From Thiomargarita sp. (GTDB lineage Bacteria; Pseudomonadota; Gammaproteobacteria; Beggiatoales; Beggiatoaceae), in the NCBI GenBank assembly GCA_020721005.1, contig DYNP01000001.1, positions 344,994 to 408,993 of the forward strand: a DNA stretch of 64,000 nt. Direction: 5' to 3'. The position numbers and the translations under genes were made by a program. The notes under the pieces were generated by a model. It had not been told where the DNA came from, searched no databases, and worked only from the letters and a program-made list of their open reading frames with translations. Positions 45,002-53,470 of the stretch are shown piece after piece; position 1 is the first letter of the stretch; the number at the start of each line of letters is the position of its first letter.

Positions 45002-45913
45002 TCAATCCATTTTTATCCGATCGTAAAAACGCATGCGATATAACAAACGTTTCTGTTGAGGATTGAGGCTGTCGGTAAAACCACTGCGATTGTGTAAGAT
45101 GTTGTTACAAATAATCCCCTCGTTAGCTGATAGACAATAGCGAAAAACCATATCTTGAGTTAAAATAGACATCAAAGTTTGAATGGCAGCAGTCACTTTA
45201 GGATGGGATTTCCACTGTATATGACGGGTTCTGGCAGTATAACGCATGTGCAAATGCCCTTGGGGAGCAATTGAAAACACCGGCCCTGTTTGAGCGGCTC
45301 GAATCAACAAAGTTCCCTCTTGATTGGCAGGAATGGTCATCACATCAGGTAACATCAAAGCGTCTACATACTCCGGATTTATATCCCGCAATTTTATGTA
45401 GGCCAACTCGTGATCATACAACTGATTTTCTCCTCCTTTCAATGCCGGATGCACACAATGAATCAAAAACGCATGCACCTGGCACTCTGGAGAATTATAA
45501 TACCCATCAGTATGCCAATTTAGCGGATGATTGGTATAAGGAATATACTCTTGAGTTCCTAAAGCGGGGGATACCTGTAATGCAGTAACTCCGTCTTCAT
45601 CAGCGCCCAGATTGTGATCCAAGTGATGCAAACCCAACTGAGCAGTTAAAGCCTGTAAAACAAACTTATCCACTTGGATTTTTGGACTGAGAAAGCGATA
45701 AATTGCGAAATTAGTTTTGCGACAGTGACTTAATAACTGCTGTTTTTCCAATTCTGACAACTGATAAGGATCAACAATAGGCACAATTAAGCCATTAATA
45801 TCAATTGGATAATCAGCCAATTTGGAAGAGCGCCACAATTTATATTCCAAAGTATTATCCACATGGAATGGACTGGCTGAAGTGGCATGAGCTGTTGAAG
45901 GAGTATGTTCCAT
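45002..45913 (-). CDS. TauD/TfdA-family Fe(II)/2-oxoglutarate dioxygenase
   Basis: 303 residues. The 2-His-1-carboxylate iron site is recognisable from WHTDGYYNSPE (HxD) and the distal His/Arg region near the end (NNILHNRSGFTD). Family members oxidise taurine, alkylsulfates or other small acids. Next to sulfur genes, release of sulfite from an organosulfonate is conceivable, but no supporting genes (transporter, desulfonase partner) are present. A 73-bp gap separates it from the SDR gene on the same strand. Confidence 0.8.
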   Translation of the reverse strand: MEHTPSTAHATSASPFHVDNTLEYKLWRSSKLADYPIDINGLIVPIVDPYQLSELEKQQLLSHCRKTNFAIYRFLSPKIQVDKFVLQALTAQLGLHHLDHNLGADEDGVTALQVSPALGTQEYIPYTNHPLNWHTDGYYNSPECQVHAFLIHCVHPALKGGENQLYDHELAYIKLRDINPEYVDALMLPDVMTIPANQEGTLLIRAAQTGPVFSIAPQGHLHMRYTARTRHIQWKSHPKVTAAIQTLMSILTQDMVFRYCLSANEGIICNNILHNRSGFTDSLNPQQKRLLYRMRFYDRIKMD

Positions 45914-46529
45914 AATTTTAAGATAACGAATGTTGTGAATAAACCACGAAAGTGGTGAATAAGCGACTTGTATTGTTGATCAAACTGCTATACCATTAAA
46001 TCCTAATCCCTTTCCCACTTTCAGTAGAGAAGACTCCGTAGAAAAGCGTCTGCCCTCCTCATCTGAGGAAAAAACAGGGAAAGTCAGTCAATAAAAACAA
46101 TTCATTCTCCCGTTTTCTTACCTATAGACGTAATTTAATCCCTGATCAGAACCTAGGAAGAAAAAATAACTTGACGAAATTTTTCTAAATCACTATTTTA
46201 GTAGATAGTGATGAACAAGAAATGCTGCAACGCAAAAAAAAGCGCCCCACAACAGACCCCATTATACGTAATTATTCTGGACAGCGGAAGACCACCCCCC
46301 AGCTTAACCCAAGGGAGAATAAGGGAAGCGTATCCTGCTTTCTGCTATTCTCTACAAAACAAGCAACAGCTGGAGGTTCATTTCCTTCAAAATGGGGAAG
46401 GGCAACAGGACACAAAATAACACAACCCTGAATAAAAACTCGCACCATCCTACCCCATAAACAACCCAAGTGATTGTCAATCTCTGGCCAGTTGACAATC
46501 ACCTGTCTAAACCAAAGGAGAGTTAACTC
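45914..46529. promoter_or_regulatory. 616-bp dsrA upstream region with promoter and stem-loops
   Basis: A good sigma-70-like candidate is TTGACG (46171-46176), 17 bp, TATTTT (46194-46199). It would give a leader of about 330 nt that contains a stem-loop at 46315-46352 (GAGAATA / TATTCTC with further internal pairing) and a perfect 11-bp inverted repeat GTGATTGTCAA / TTGACAATCAC (46470-46480 and 46492-46502). The latter lies 28 bp before the dsrA start and just ahead of its AAAGGAGAG ribosome site. Short plus-strand frames here are not considered genes. Confidence 0.5.
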
Positions 46530-47789
46530 ATGAGCAAACCCCTGCATAATACCCCGATGCTTGATCAATTGGAAGGCGGCCCTTGGCCCAGTTTCATCAC
46601 CGGCATCAAACGGCTAGCCACCGATGAAGGTAAATCCTACCAACCCATGATGATCGACCTCTTGGGACAACTCGAACACTCCTATCAAACTCGTAAAGGA
46701 TATTGGAAGGGCGGCACCATCGGCGTCATTGGCTATGGCGGTGGCGTTATTCCTCGTTTCTCAGAAGTTGCCAGTCAATTCCCCGCCTCCAAAGAATTTC
46801 ATACCTTACGCATTCAACCCCCTGCAGGAATGCACTACAACACCGCCCTCATTCGTCAACTCTGCGACGTTTGGGAAAAACACGGCTCTGGACTCATTGC
46901 CTTCCACGGTCAAAGTGGTGACATCATGTTCCAAGGCACCACCAGTGACAACGTTCAGTCTGCCTTTGACGAACTCAATGAAATGGGTTTTGACCTGGGC
47001 GGCGCGGGTCCAGCAGTACGCACTGGCATGTCTTGTGTTGGAGCAGCCCGCTGTGAGCAATCCTGCGCTAATGAACAAAAAGTTCTGCGCACCCTCGTCA
47101 ACAACTTCCTAGACGACATGCACCGTCCTGCTTTGCCATATAAATTCAAATTCAAAGTCTCTGGCTGTCCCAATGACTGCATGAACTCTATTGAGCGGGC
47201 AGATATGGCCATCATCGGCACCTGGCGGGATGACATGAAAGTTGACCAAGCCGAAGTCAAAACCTTTGTGAGCAAGAAAAGTCGCAAGTATGTCATCGAC
47301 AATGTTATCAGTCGTTGCCCAACTCACGCCCTATCACTGAATGACGACGATAGCTTGGCCGTTGACAATCGCAACTGCGTGCGTTGTATGCACTGCATTA
47401 ACGTCATGACCAAAGCCCTTTCCGTCGGCGATGACAAGGGAATCACCGTTTTAATGGGTGGCAAGCGCACCCTCAAAATTGGCGACCTGATGGGCACCGT
47501 CATCATACCCTTCATGAAACTCGAAACTCAAGCTGACTACGATCGGCTACGTGGTATTGCCGAAGCCACCATTGAATTCTTTGCAGAAAACGCCCTCGAG
47601 CATGAACGCACCGGAGAAATGATAGAACGTATTGGACTCGTCAATTTCCTCGAAGGAATTGGAGTCGACGTTGATCCCAACATGATCTCCGAACCTCGCC
47701 AATGCTCTTACGTCAGAACTGACACCTGGGACGAAGAAGCTGAAAAATGGTTTACCCGTAAAGCTGAACAACAAGCCGCCGCCACCTGA
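46530..47789 (+). CDS. dsrA: Reverse dissimilatory sulfite reductase alpha subunit
   Basis: 419 residues, normal length. It binds siroheme and [4Fe-4S] through Cys169 and Cys175 (CVGAARC) and Cys213 and Cys217 (CPNDC). A ferredoxin domain sits at about 270-305 (CPTHALSL, CVRCMHCINVM). With DsrB it oxidises sulfur-bound sulfide equivalents, delivered on DsrC, to sulfite in stored-sulfur oxidisers. First gene of the cluster, good ribosome site AAAGGAGAG. The partner dsrB is unusually far away (281 bp). Confidence 0.98.
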   Translation: MSKPLHNTPMLDQLEGGPWPSFITGIKRLATDEGKSYQPMMIDLLGQLEHSYQTRKGYWKGGTIGVIGYGGGVIPRFSEVASQFPASKEFHTLRIQPPAGMHYNTALIRQLCDVWEKHGSGLIAFHGQSGDIMFQGTTSDNVQSAFDELNEMGFDLGGAGPAVRTGMSCVGAARCEQSCANEQKVLRTLVNNFLDDMHRPALPYKFKFKVSGCPNDCMNSIERADMAIIGTWRDDMKVDQAEVKTFVSKKSRKYVIDNVISRCPTHALSLNDDDSLAVDNRNCVRCMHCINVMTKALSVGDDKGITVLMGGKRTLKIGDLMGTVIIPFMKLETQADYDRLRGIAEATIEFFAENALEHERTGEMIERIGLVNFLEGIGVDVDPNMISEPRQCSYVRTDTWDEEAEKWFTRKAEQQAAAT

Positions 47790-48070
47790 GAGAATAACCC
47801 TTGAGAGGCAAGGATTAACCACCCCTAACCCCTCCTTTATCCGGAGTGGAGGCTTTAGCCGGAAAGGAAGGGAAATTCAACGGCCCCCTTTTTTTTCCAA
47901 AGGGGGGGGTTGGGGGGGTATGAGGAAATACTATTAAGATAGGCTGACCACAGAAAGCCTATCAATCGCGGATTTATCAAAACTTCAACGGGCCTGACTG
48001 CCTGCTTCAGATCAGACCCCGCCGTTAATAACATAAACAACTATCTATCAACCACTTTGGAGGAAACACT
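47790..48070. other. 281-bp dsrA-dsrB spacer filled with repeat fragments
   Basis: Contains a solo family 1 arm GGAGTGGAGGCTTTAGCCGG (47842-47861), a C/G-run hairpin (CCCCCTTT / AAAGGGGG, 47884-47906) and an inverse family 2 repeat (47936-47970, reading AAAGCCTATCAATCGCG). The hairpin and G-runs end about 100 bp before dsrB. dsrA and dsrB are normally nearly adjacent. Confidence 0.75.
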
Positions 48071-49138
48071 ATGCCACCCCGCATGCCCATAGAAAGCGGA
48101 GTACCCGATCCCTTCCAGTATATGCACCCCATCATGGTCAGAAACTACGGTGCTTGGAAACATCATGAACGTCCTCGTCCTGGGGTACTTTGTCACACCT
48201 CAAAAAATGGCGAACAAATTTGGACCATTCGGGCTGGAACTCAACGCCAAATGGACGTTTATACCATCCGTAAACTCTGCGACATTGCCGACCAATACGC
48301 TGAAGGTTACGTGCGATTTACCATTCGCAGCAACATTGAATTCATGGTCAGTCAAGAAAGCAAAGTGGCCCCCCTCATTGATAAACTTACTCAAGAAGGA
48401 TTTCCTGTCGGTGGAACCGGACCCTCAGTCAGCATGATTGCCCACACCCAAGGCTGGTTACACTGCGACATTCCCGGCACTGACGCTTCTGGTGTGGTCA
48501 AAGCCCTTATGGATGAACTCTATGAAGAATTCATTCGGGAAGACATGCCCAACCGCGTTCATATCACCACTTCCTGCTGTCAAATCAACTGTGGCGGTCA
48601 GGGGGATATCGCCATCAACATTCAACACACCAAACCCCCCAAGATCAACCATGACCTCGTCGCCAACGTTTGCGAACGCCCTTCAGTCGTCGCCCGTTGT
48701 CCCGTTGCCGCTATTCGTCCCGCTTTAGTCAACGGCAAACCCTCGTTAGAGGTTGATGAGAAAAAATGTATCTGCTGTGGCGCCTGCTATCCTCCCTGTC
48801 CTCCCATGCAAATCAACGATCCCGAACACTCCAAACTGGCCATTTGGGTCGGCGGTAACCATTCCAATGCCCGCAGCAAACCCAGTTTTCAAAAGCTCGT
48901 CGCTGCCGGTATACCCAATAATCCCCCTCGGTGGCCAGAAGCCGCTGCCATCGTCAAGAAGATCCTGCGGGTTTATAAAGAGGATGCTCGGGATTGGGAA
49001 CGACTTTCTGACTGGGTCGCCCGCATTGGATGGCCTCGGTTCTTTGAACTCACCGAATTGCCCTTCACCAAATTCCACATAGACAACTGGCGTGGAGCAA
49101 GACGCAGTCTCAATGCCTCCACGCATATACGCTTCTAA
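48071..49138 (+). CDS. dsrB: Reverse dissimilatory sulfite reductase beta subunit
   Basis: 355 residues, normal length. The siroheme-cluster region reads TTSCCQINCGGQGD (Cys169, 170 and 174), with the partner segment HTQGWLHCDIPGTDASG (Cys132). A ferredoxin domain follows (CPVAAIRP then CICCGACYPPCPPM, about 217-252). It forms the active alpha2beta2 enzyme with DsrA. It starts behind TTGGAGGA and is followed by structured DNA before dsrE. Confidence 0.98.
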   Translation: MPPRMPIESGVPDPFQYMHPIMVRNYGAWKHHERPRPGVLCHTSKNGEQIWTIRAGTQRQMDVYTIRKLCDIADQYAEGYVRFTIRSNIEFMVSQESKVAPLIDKLTQEGFPVGGTGPSVSMIAHTQGWLHCDIPGTDASGVVKALMDELYEEFIREDMPNRVHITTSCCQINCGGQGDIAINIQHTKPPKINHDLVANVCERPSVVARCPVAAIRPALVNGKPSLEVDEKKCICCGACYPPCPPMQINDPEHSKLAIWVGGNHSNARSKPSFQKLVAAGIPNNPPRWPEAAAIVKKILRVYKEDARDWERLSDWVARIGWPRFFELTELPFTKFHIDNWRGARRSLNASTHIRF

Positions 49139-49151
49139 CCTTAACAACCGA

Positions 49152-49232
49152 TCTTCCCCACCCTTTTCAAAACTAAAGATCAGCTCAACTTGATCGGGGA
49201 AGAATTCCACAATCAGGAGGAATATCCTCCTG
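49152..49232 (+). promoter_or_regulatory. Two stem-loops in the dsrB-dsrE gap
   Basis: Outer stem TCTTCCCC (49152-49159) / GGGGAAGA (49196-49203), then a compact hairpin CAGGAGGAATATCCTCCTG (49214-49232) with 8-bp arms and 3-nt loop. The latter would bury a GGAGG sequence. Their position between dsrB and dsrE suggests processing or control of the relative amounts of the genes. Confidence 0.55.
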
Positions 49233-49266
49233 AGAATAGAGACATTGGAATCAACAAGGAATAACT

Positions 49267-49659
49267 ATGAAATTTGGTATCTTAGTTAACGAAGGACCTT
49301 ATCAACACCAAGCCTCAGACTCCGCCTATCACTTTACTAAAGCGGCCTTGGAAAAGGGACATGAAATATTTCGCGTCTTTTTCTACCATGATGGAGTCAA
49401 TAATGGTACTCGGCTCACTGTGCCTCCTCAAGACGACCGCAATGTCATCAACCGCTGGTCAGAACTCGCTAAGCAGTATAATTTGGATCTGGTCGTCTGC
49501 ATTGCAGCCGCGCAAAGACGGGGTATTCTCGACGAAAATGAAGCCAAACGTCAGGGTAAGGACGCTTACAATTTAGCTGACGGATTTAGAATATCCGGTT
49601 TGGGACAACTGATTGAAGCCGGCATTCAGTCTGATCGGTTAATCGTATTTGGTGATTAA
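49267..49659 (+). CDS. dsrE: Sulfurtransferase DsrE
   Basis: 130 residues, as expected. The reactive cysteine is Cys78 (LDLVVCIAAAQRRG), the position reported to carry persulfide in this family. DsrE2F2H2 is a soluble hexamer that passes sulfur to DsrC; the TusBCD proteins of enterobacteria are its homologues. Preceded by AAGGAATAA. Followed by dsrF after 37 bp. Confidence 0.96.
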   Translation: MKFGILVNEGPYQHQASDSAYHFTKAALEKGHEIFRVFFYHDGVNNGTRLTVPPQDDRNVINRWSELAKQYNLDLVVCIAAAQRRGILDENEAKRQGKDAYNLADGFRISGLGQLIEAGIQSDRLIVFGD

Positions 49660-49696
49660 ACATTAAGGAAGGATACACAAAAGAGGAATAAAACCA

Positions 49697-50080
49697 ATGG
49701 AAGAATCAGGCGCCATCAAAAAATTTATGTACCTCAATCGCAAAGCTCCTTATGGGACCATTTATGCTTTGGAATCCCTGGAAGTCGTGCTTATTGGGGC
49801 TGCATTTGATCAAGAAGTCAGTCTTGCGTTTGTCGATGATGGGGTATACCAACTCAAGAAAGACCAAAAAACTACCGTCAATTCAGGTATTGGAATGAAG
49901 GATTTTTCCAAAACTTATCGGGCTCTTGAAGACTATGACATCGATAAGCTTTACGTCGAAAAACGGTCCATGGAAGCTAGGGGATTACGGGAAGAAGACT
50001 TTATCGTCCCAGTTCAAATCATCGACTCCGCCCAACTCTCTGCGCTCATGGCTCAACAAGACGTAATACTTAGCTTCTGA
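49697..50080 (+). CDS. dsrF: Sulfur relay protein DsrF
   Basis: 127 residues; recognised by the DsrE-like fold and order (EESGAIKKFMYLNRKAPYGT, LIGAAFDQEVSLAFVDDGVY, NSGIGMKDFSKTYRALEDYD). It is a structural subunit of DsrEFH and lacks a catalytic cysteine: no Cys is present at all in this protein. It begins 37 bp after dsrE and ends 14 bp before dsrH. Confidence 0.95.
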   Translation: MEESGAIKKFMYLNRKAPYGTIYALESLEVVLIGAAFDQEVSLAFVDDGVYQLKKDQKTTVNSGIGMKDFSKTYRALEDYDIDKLYVEKRSMEARGLREEDFIVPVQIIDSAQLSALMAQQDVILSF

Positions 50081-50094
50081 ACAAGGAACTCGTC

Positions 50095-50397
50095 ATGCTA
50101 CACATCGTTAACAAATCCCCCTTTGACAGGAACTCTTTACAAAGTTGTCTCCGTCTCGCCCAACCCAATGACGCCATCCTCATGTATGAAGATGGTATCT
50201 ATGCTGCATTTAAGGGCACAGTGATTGAGAATGACATTCAGACTACACTATCAAAGTGTAAGATGTATGTACTAAAACCCGACTTTGAAGCTCGGGGGAT
50301 GAATGAAGGAAATGTAATCCCCGGAATTCAGTCGGTCAGTTATAGTGAGTTCGTTGACCTCACAGTACAATACTCTCCAGTACAAGCTTGGCTGTAA
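50095..50397 (+). CDS. dsrH: Sulfur relay protein DsrH
   Basis: 100 residues. N-terminal MLHIVNKSPFDRNSLQSCLR contains Cys18, the counterpart of the conserved DsrH cysteine; IESVS-type later parts read EGNVIPGIQSVSYSEFVDLT. Third subunit of the DsrEFH hexamer. A possible terminator-like stem follows the stop codon (50405-50433). Confidence 0.95.
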   Translation: MLHIVNKSPFDRNSLQSCLRLAQPNDAILMYEDGIYAAFKGTVIENDIQTTLSKCKMYVLKPDFEARGMNEGNVIPGIQSVSYSEFVDLTVQYSPVQAWL

Positions 50398-50404
50398 AAA
50401 AAAC

Positions 50405-50433
50405 CTGACTCAGTTTCCCAAGTCAGATCTTTT
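50405..50433 (+). terminator. Stem with T-tract between dsrH and dsrC
   Basis: CTGACT (50405-50410) / AGTCAG (50421-50426) with a 10-nt loop, then ATCTTTT. Weak (6 bp) but well placed to reduce read-through into dsrC. Confidence 0.4.
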
Positions 50434-50491
50434 AGAAGGGGGTCAATAGTCCATATTTGGCGGATTGATAGGATCTGCCTATTTATAAGGT

Positions 50492-50521
50492 TTGACCTCG
50501 TCCTTTCTATGATCGTATTCA
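50492..50521 (+). promoter_or_regulatory. Candidate internal promoter of dsrC
   Basis: TTGACC (50492-50497), 18-bp spacer, TATTCA (50516-50521), 28 bp ahead of the dsrC start. A constitutive internal promoter of dsrC has been described in Allochromatium vinosum; this match is weak at -10. Confidence 0.3.
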
Positions 50522-50549
50522 CTCAACTCAACAAAGAAGGTAAAGAAAA

Positions 50550-50882
50550 ATGGCAATAGAAGTCAATGGAAAAACCGTAGAACTTGATGAAGAAGGTTAT
50601 TTGGTTAACCTCTCTGACTGGAGTAAAGAAGCTGCTCAAATGTTGGCGGATCAAGACAATTTAAAGCTGACCGACAGTCATTGGGAAGTGATCACGTTTT
50701 TGCGGGATTACTATGATGAGTACCAAATTGCTCCAGCGGTACGGGTATTGACCAAAGCCATCAGTAAGAAACTGGGTCCAGACAAGGGCAGCAGTAAGTA
50801 TCTTTACGAACTCTTCCCTTATGGACCAGCCAAGCAAGCCTGTCGCTTTGCTGGACTTCCAAAACCAACTGGTTGCGTCTAA
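50550..50882 (+). CDS. dsrC: Sulfur carrier protein DsrC
   Basis: 110 residues, TusE/DsrC family. The two reactive cysteines of true DsrC are both present: Cys98 in KQACRFAG and the penultimate Cys109 in the C-terminal arm (PKPTGCV), so it can carry the trisulfide or persulfide substrate of DsrAB. Usually the most abundant Dsr protein. It has its own candidate promoter and is followed by a strong stem-loop. Confidence 0.97.
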   Translation: MAIEVNGKTVELDEEGYLVNLSDWSKEAAQMLADQDNLKLTDSHWEVITFLRDYYDEYQIAPAVRVLTKAISKKLGPDKGSSKYLYELFPYGPAKQACRFAGLPKPTGCV

Positions 50883-50905
50883 AAAGTGCATTTCATACGA
50901 ATAAA

Positions 50906-50941
50906 AAGCGAATCAATTCAAGAAATTGAATCGATTCGCTT
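50906..50941 (+). terminator. 16-bp stem-loop after dsrC
   Basis: Arms AAGCGAATCAATTCAA (50906-50921) and TTGAATCGATTCGCTT (50926-50941) pair with one A-C mismatch around a GAAA tetraloop. No long T-run follows, so transcript stabilisation or partial termination is as likely as full termination. This would raise dsrC RNA over dsrM. Confidence 0.6.
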
Positions 50942-51021
50942 GCTTAACCTAACTGGAACGAACCGGGCGAAACTAAGCCTTAATTTGCGCTTTTTTACCT
51001 AGCCATTCAGACTGACTTACC

Positions 51022-51062
51022 TTGTCCCAAAGTGTAACCCCAACTTGTGCACTTTGGGACAA
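51022..51062 (+). promoter_or_regulatory. Perfect 13-bp inverted repeat ahead of dsrM
   Basis: TTGTCCCAAAGTG (51022-51034) and CACTTTGGGACAA (51050-51062), 15-nt loop, 22 bp before the dsrM start. Could be a transcript hairpin or an operator. Confidence 0.6.
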
Positions 51063-51083
51063 TATCAATAATGAGAACACGTT

Positions 51084-51848
51084 ATGGGATTCCTAACCAG
51101 CTTCTTTGCAGTTTGGTTTTATATTGCAACACTGATTCTAATCGGAGGAGTGGCCTACAAAATTTACACTTATGCTACTACTCCGTCTCCACTTAAAATA
51201 CCCACCATGCCAGCCCCCCTCAACAGCACTGGGGTTGCACTTCGTTTAGGTACAGAAGTGGGATTGTTCGCCAGCCTATTCCGATCCAACAAATGGATTT
51301 GGCTATTTGGAATCATCTTCCATGTCGCCCTGTTACTCGTAATCCTGCGTCATATACGTTATTTTATAGACCCCGTATGGACTTGGGTAGTGTTAATTCA
51401 ACCTTTCGGCAAGTATGCCGGATTTGCCATGGTCGTGGGACTGTTGGGACTGCTAGCTAGACGCATCATAGTAGAAAGAATACGTTATATCAGTCAGCCC
51501 TCTGACTACCTCATCCTTATTCTCCTCCTGATCATAGGGGCCAGCGGACTGATGACCACCTTTTTAGCGCATACTGATGTTGTACAATTCAAAGCCTTCA
51601 CCCTGGGGCTGCTCACCTTTAACTGGCAACCCCTGCCTATTGACAGAACCCTACTTGTTCACCTGACTGCCGTTAACCTACTCATGATGATCTTTCCCTT
51701 CAGCAAGTTAATACATGCCATTGGCATCTTCTTCAGTCCTACGCGTAATCAGGTTGACAACTCCCGAGAAAAACGACATCTTGCCCCCTGGGCCAAGGCT
51801 CAATTTGAATCCACGCACCCCAGCCCTTCTCCCCAAACCACCAATTAA
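51084..51848 (+). CDS. dsrM: Membrane b-type cytochrome DsrM
   Basis: 254 residues, NarI-like diheme cytochrome b. Five membrane segments (about 5-30, 72-92, 105-130, 150-168 and 190-212); probable haem-ligand histidines include His80 and His90 in the second segment (IIFHVALLLVILRHIRYF) and others in the later helices. DsrM anchors DsrK and exchanges electrons with quinones in the DsrMKJOP complex. Nine bases separate it from dsrK. Confidence 0.95.
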   Translation: MGFLTSFFAVWFYIATLILIGGVAYKIYTYATTPSPLKIPTMPAPLNSTGVALRLGTEVGLFASLFRSNKWIWLFGIIFHVALLLVILRHIRYFIDPVWTWVVLIQPFGKYAGFAMVVGLLGLLARRIIVERIRYISQPSDYLILILLLIIGASGLMTTFLAHTDVVQFKAFTLGLLTFNWQPLPIDRTLLVHLTAVNLLMMIFPFSKLIHAIGIFFSPTRNQVDNSREKRHLAPWAKAQFESTHPSPSPQTTN

Positions 51849-51857
51849 GGGAATATT

Positions 51858-53345
51858 ATGGCCAGTAACGTAGAATTTAAAATTCCCGCCCTTCGTCCCT
51901 ATCCAGAAATTCCCGCCTTACAACCCGATGCCATGCAGAGCAAAGGTCCCTTTGTGGCCAAGCCAGTCATGCAAACCCCTTTGGGCTTTCCTGGAGAATT
52001 GGTAGAAAACTGGCAGGAAAAAGCCATCGAAAAAATGGGCGAACTCCTCAAAAAATACCGCAGTCTACAAGTCTACTTAGACAGCTGTGTAAAATGCGGA
52101 GCCTGTACTGACAAGTGCCACTACTTTATTGGCACTCAAGACCCCAAAAACATGCCGGTTGCCCGTCAAGATTTACTCCGCCAAGTCTACAGACGCTACA
52201 TGACCCTCTCCGGAAAAGTAGTGCCGAAATGGGTCGGTGCCAAAGACCTTACAAGAGAAGTGTTAGACGACTGGTACAACTACTACCATCAATGCTCCCA
52301 ATGCCGTCGCTGCTCAGTATTTTGCCCCTACGGAATTGACACCGCCGAAATCTCCATGGCCGCTCGAGAAATCATGGACTGCATTGGACTCGGTCAAAAA
52401 TACTGTAACGAAATCATTGGCAAAGTTTACAAAATTGGCAATAATTTGGGATTGCCGGAACCTGCTTTGGCTGATACCTTAAATGGACTCGAAGAAGACG
52501 TAAAACTCGATACGGGGGTCGATGTAAAATTTCCCTTGGATCAAGAAGGAGTCGAAGTCCTGCTGGTTACACCTTCCGCTGACTTTTTTGCGGAACCCCA
52601 TATTGACGGATTAATCGGCTATGCCAAGGTATTCCACCAAGCCGGTATCTCCTGGACCCTCAGTTCTTATGCCTCAGAAGCCGGTAACTTTGGCATGTTC
52701 ATTGGCAGCTACGACAATATGCGACGCATCTCCCAACGCATACGCAAAGCTGCCTTGGACCTCAAAGTAAAACGTATAGTATTTGGCGAATGTGGCCATG
52801 CTTGGCGGGTAGCCTACAGCTTTCTCAACACCTTAGCCGGACCCTTTGACTTCCTAGACCCCAAATACCCTGTTCCCCAACACATCTGTGAGTTTACCTA
52901 CGACCTTATACAACGCAAAGCCTTGCGTCTGGACAAAACAGCCAATGACCAACGTCGGGTCACCTTCCATGACTCCTGTAACGTAGCCAGAGCCTCTCGT
53001 ATGGGTACCATACCAGGTGGACAATTCATCATACCCCGTGCCGTCATCAAAGCCAGCTGCAACCACTATTACGACATGCCCGCAGACACCATTCACGACC
53101 AAACCTTCTGCTGTGGTGGAGGAGGCGGACTCTTGACCGATGACCTCATAGAACTCCGGATCAAAGGAGCGCTGCCCCGCATGGAAGCCCTTAAGTACGT
53201 TATTGACCACCATGGAGTCACCCATATGGCAGCCATCTGTGCCATCTGCAAGAGCCAGTTCACTAAAGTACTTCCCTACTATGGATTTGAAATGGACAAA
53301 ATAGTCAGCGTTCACCAACTGGTGAGTAACGCCATAGTACTATAA
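51858..53345 (+). CDS. dsrK: HdrD-like iron-sulfur protein DsrK
   Basis: 495 residues. Two [4Fe-4S] sites are formed by Cys77, 80, 83, 87 (CVKCGACTDKC) and Cys146, 149, 152, 156 (CSQCRRCSVFC). The CCG-type domains that bind the special catalytic cluster are visible as FHDSCNVARAS and FCCGGGGGLL. DsrK is believed to interact with DsrC and pass electrons to DsrM. Cytoplasmic, membrane-attached through DsrM. Confidence 0.96.
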   Translation: MASNVEFKIPALRPYPEIPALQPDAMQSKGPFVAKPVMQTPLGFPGELVENWQEKAIEKMGELLKKYRSLQVYLDSCVKCGACTDKCHYFIGTQDPKNMPVARQDLLRQVYRRYMTLSGKVVPKWVGAKDLTREVLDDWYNYYHQCSQCRRCSVFCPYGIDTAEISMAAREIMDCIGLGQKYCNEIIGKVYKIGNNLGLPEPALADTLNGLEEDVKLDTGVDVKFPLDQEGVEVLLVTPSADFFAEPHIDGLIGYAKVFHQAGISWTLSSYASEAGNFGMFIGSYDNMRRISQRIRKAALDLKVKRIVFGECGHAWRVAYSFLNTLAGPFDFLDPKYPVPQHICEFTYDLIQRKALRLDKTANDQRRVTFHDSCNVARASRMGTIPGGQFIIPRAVIKASCNHYYDMPADTIHDQTFCCGGGGGLLTDDLIELRIKGALPRMEALKYVIDHHGVTHMAAICAICKSQFTKVLPYYGFEMDKIVSVHQLVSNAIVL

Positions 53346-53470
53346 CCCCTAAACGGATGTTATAATCTACTGAATAATAACCTCCTCTCATCATATTCAT
53401 TATCACAACCCTATAATCACAAAACAACCTGACAAAATCCTAATTCTTAAAGAACACCACAGGAGAAAAT

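Noticed and set aside
46208-46431. Overlapping short plus-strand frames ahead of dsrA
   Set aside because: No domain or proper ribosome site, and the DNA folds into stems; treated as leader.
49267-50397. Naming the three genes tusDCB for tRNA thiolation
   Set aside because: They lie between dsrB and dsrC, and the DsrE-type Cys78 and DsrC with both C-terminal cysteines indicate the sulfur-oxidation version.
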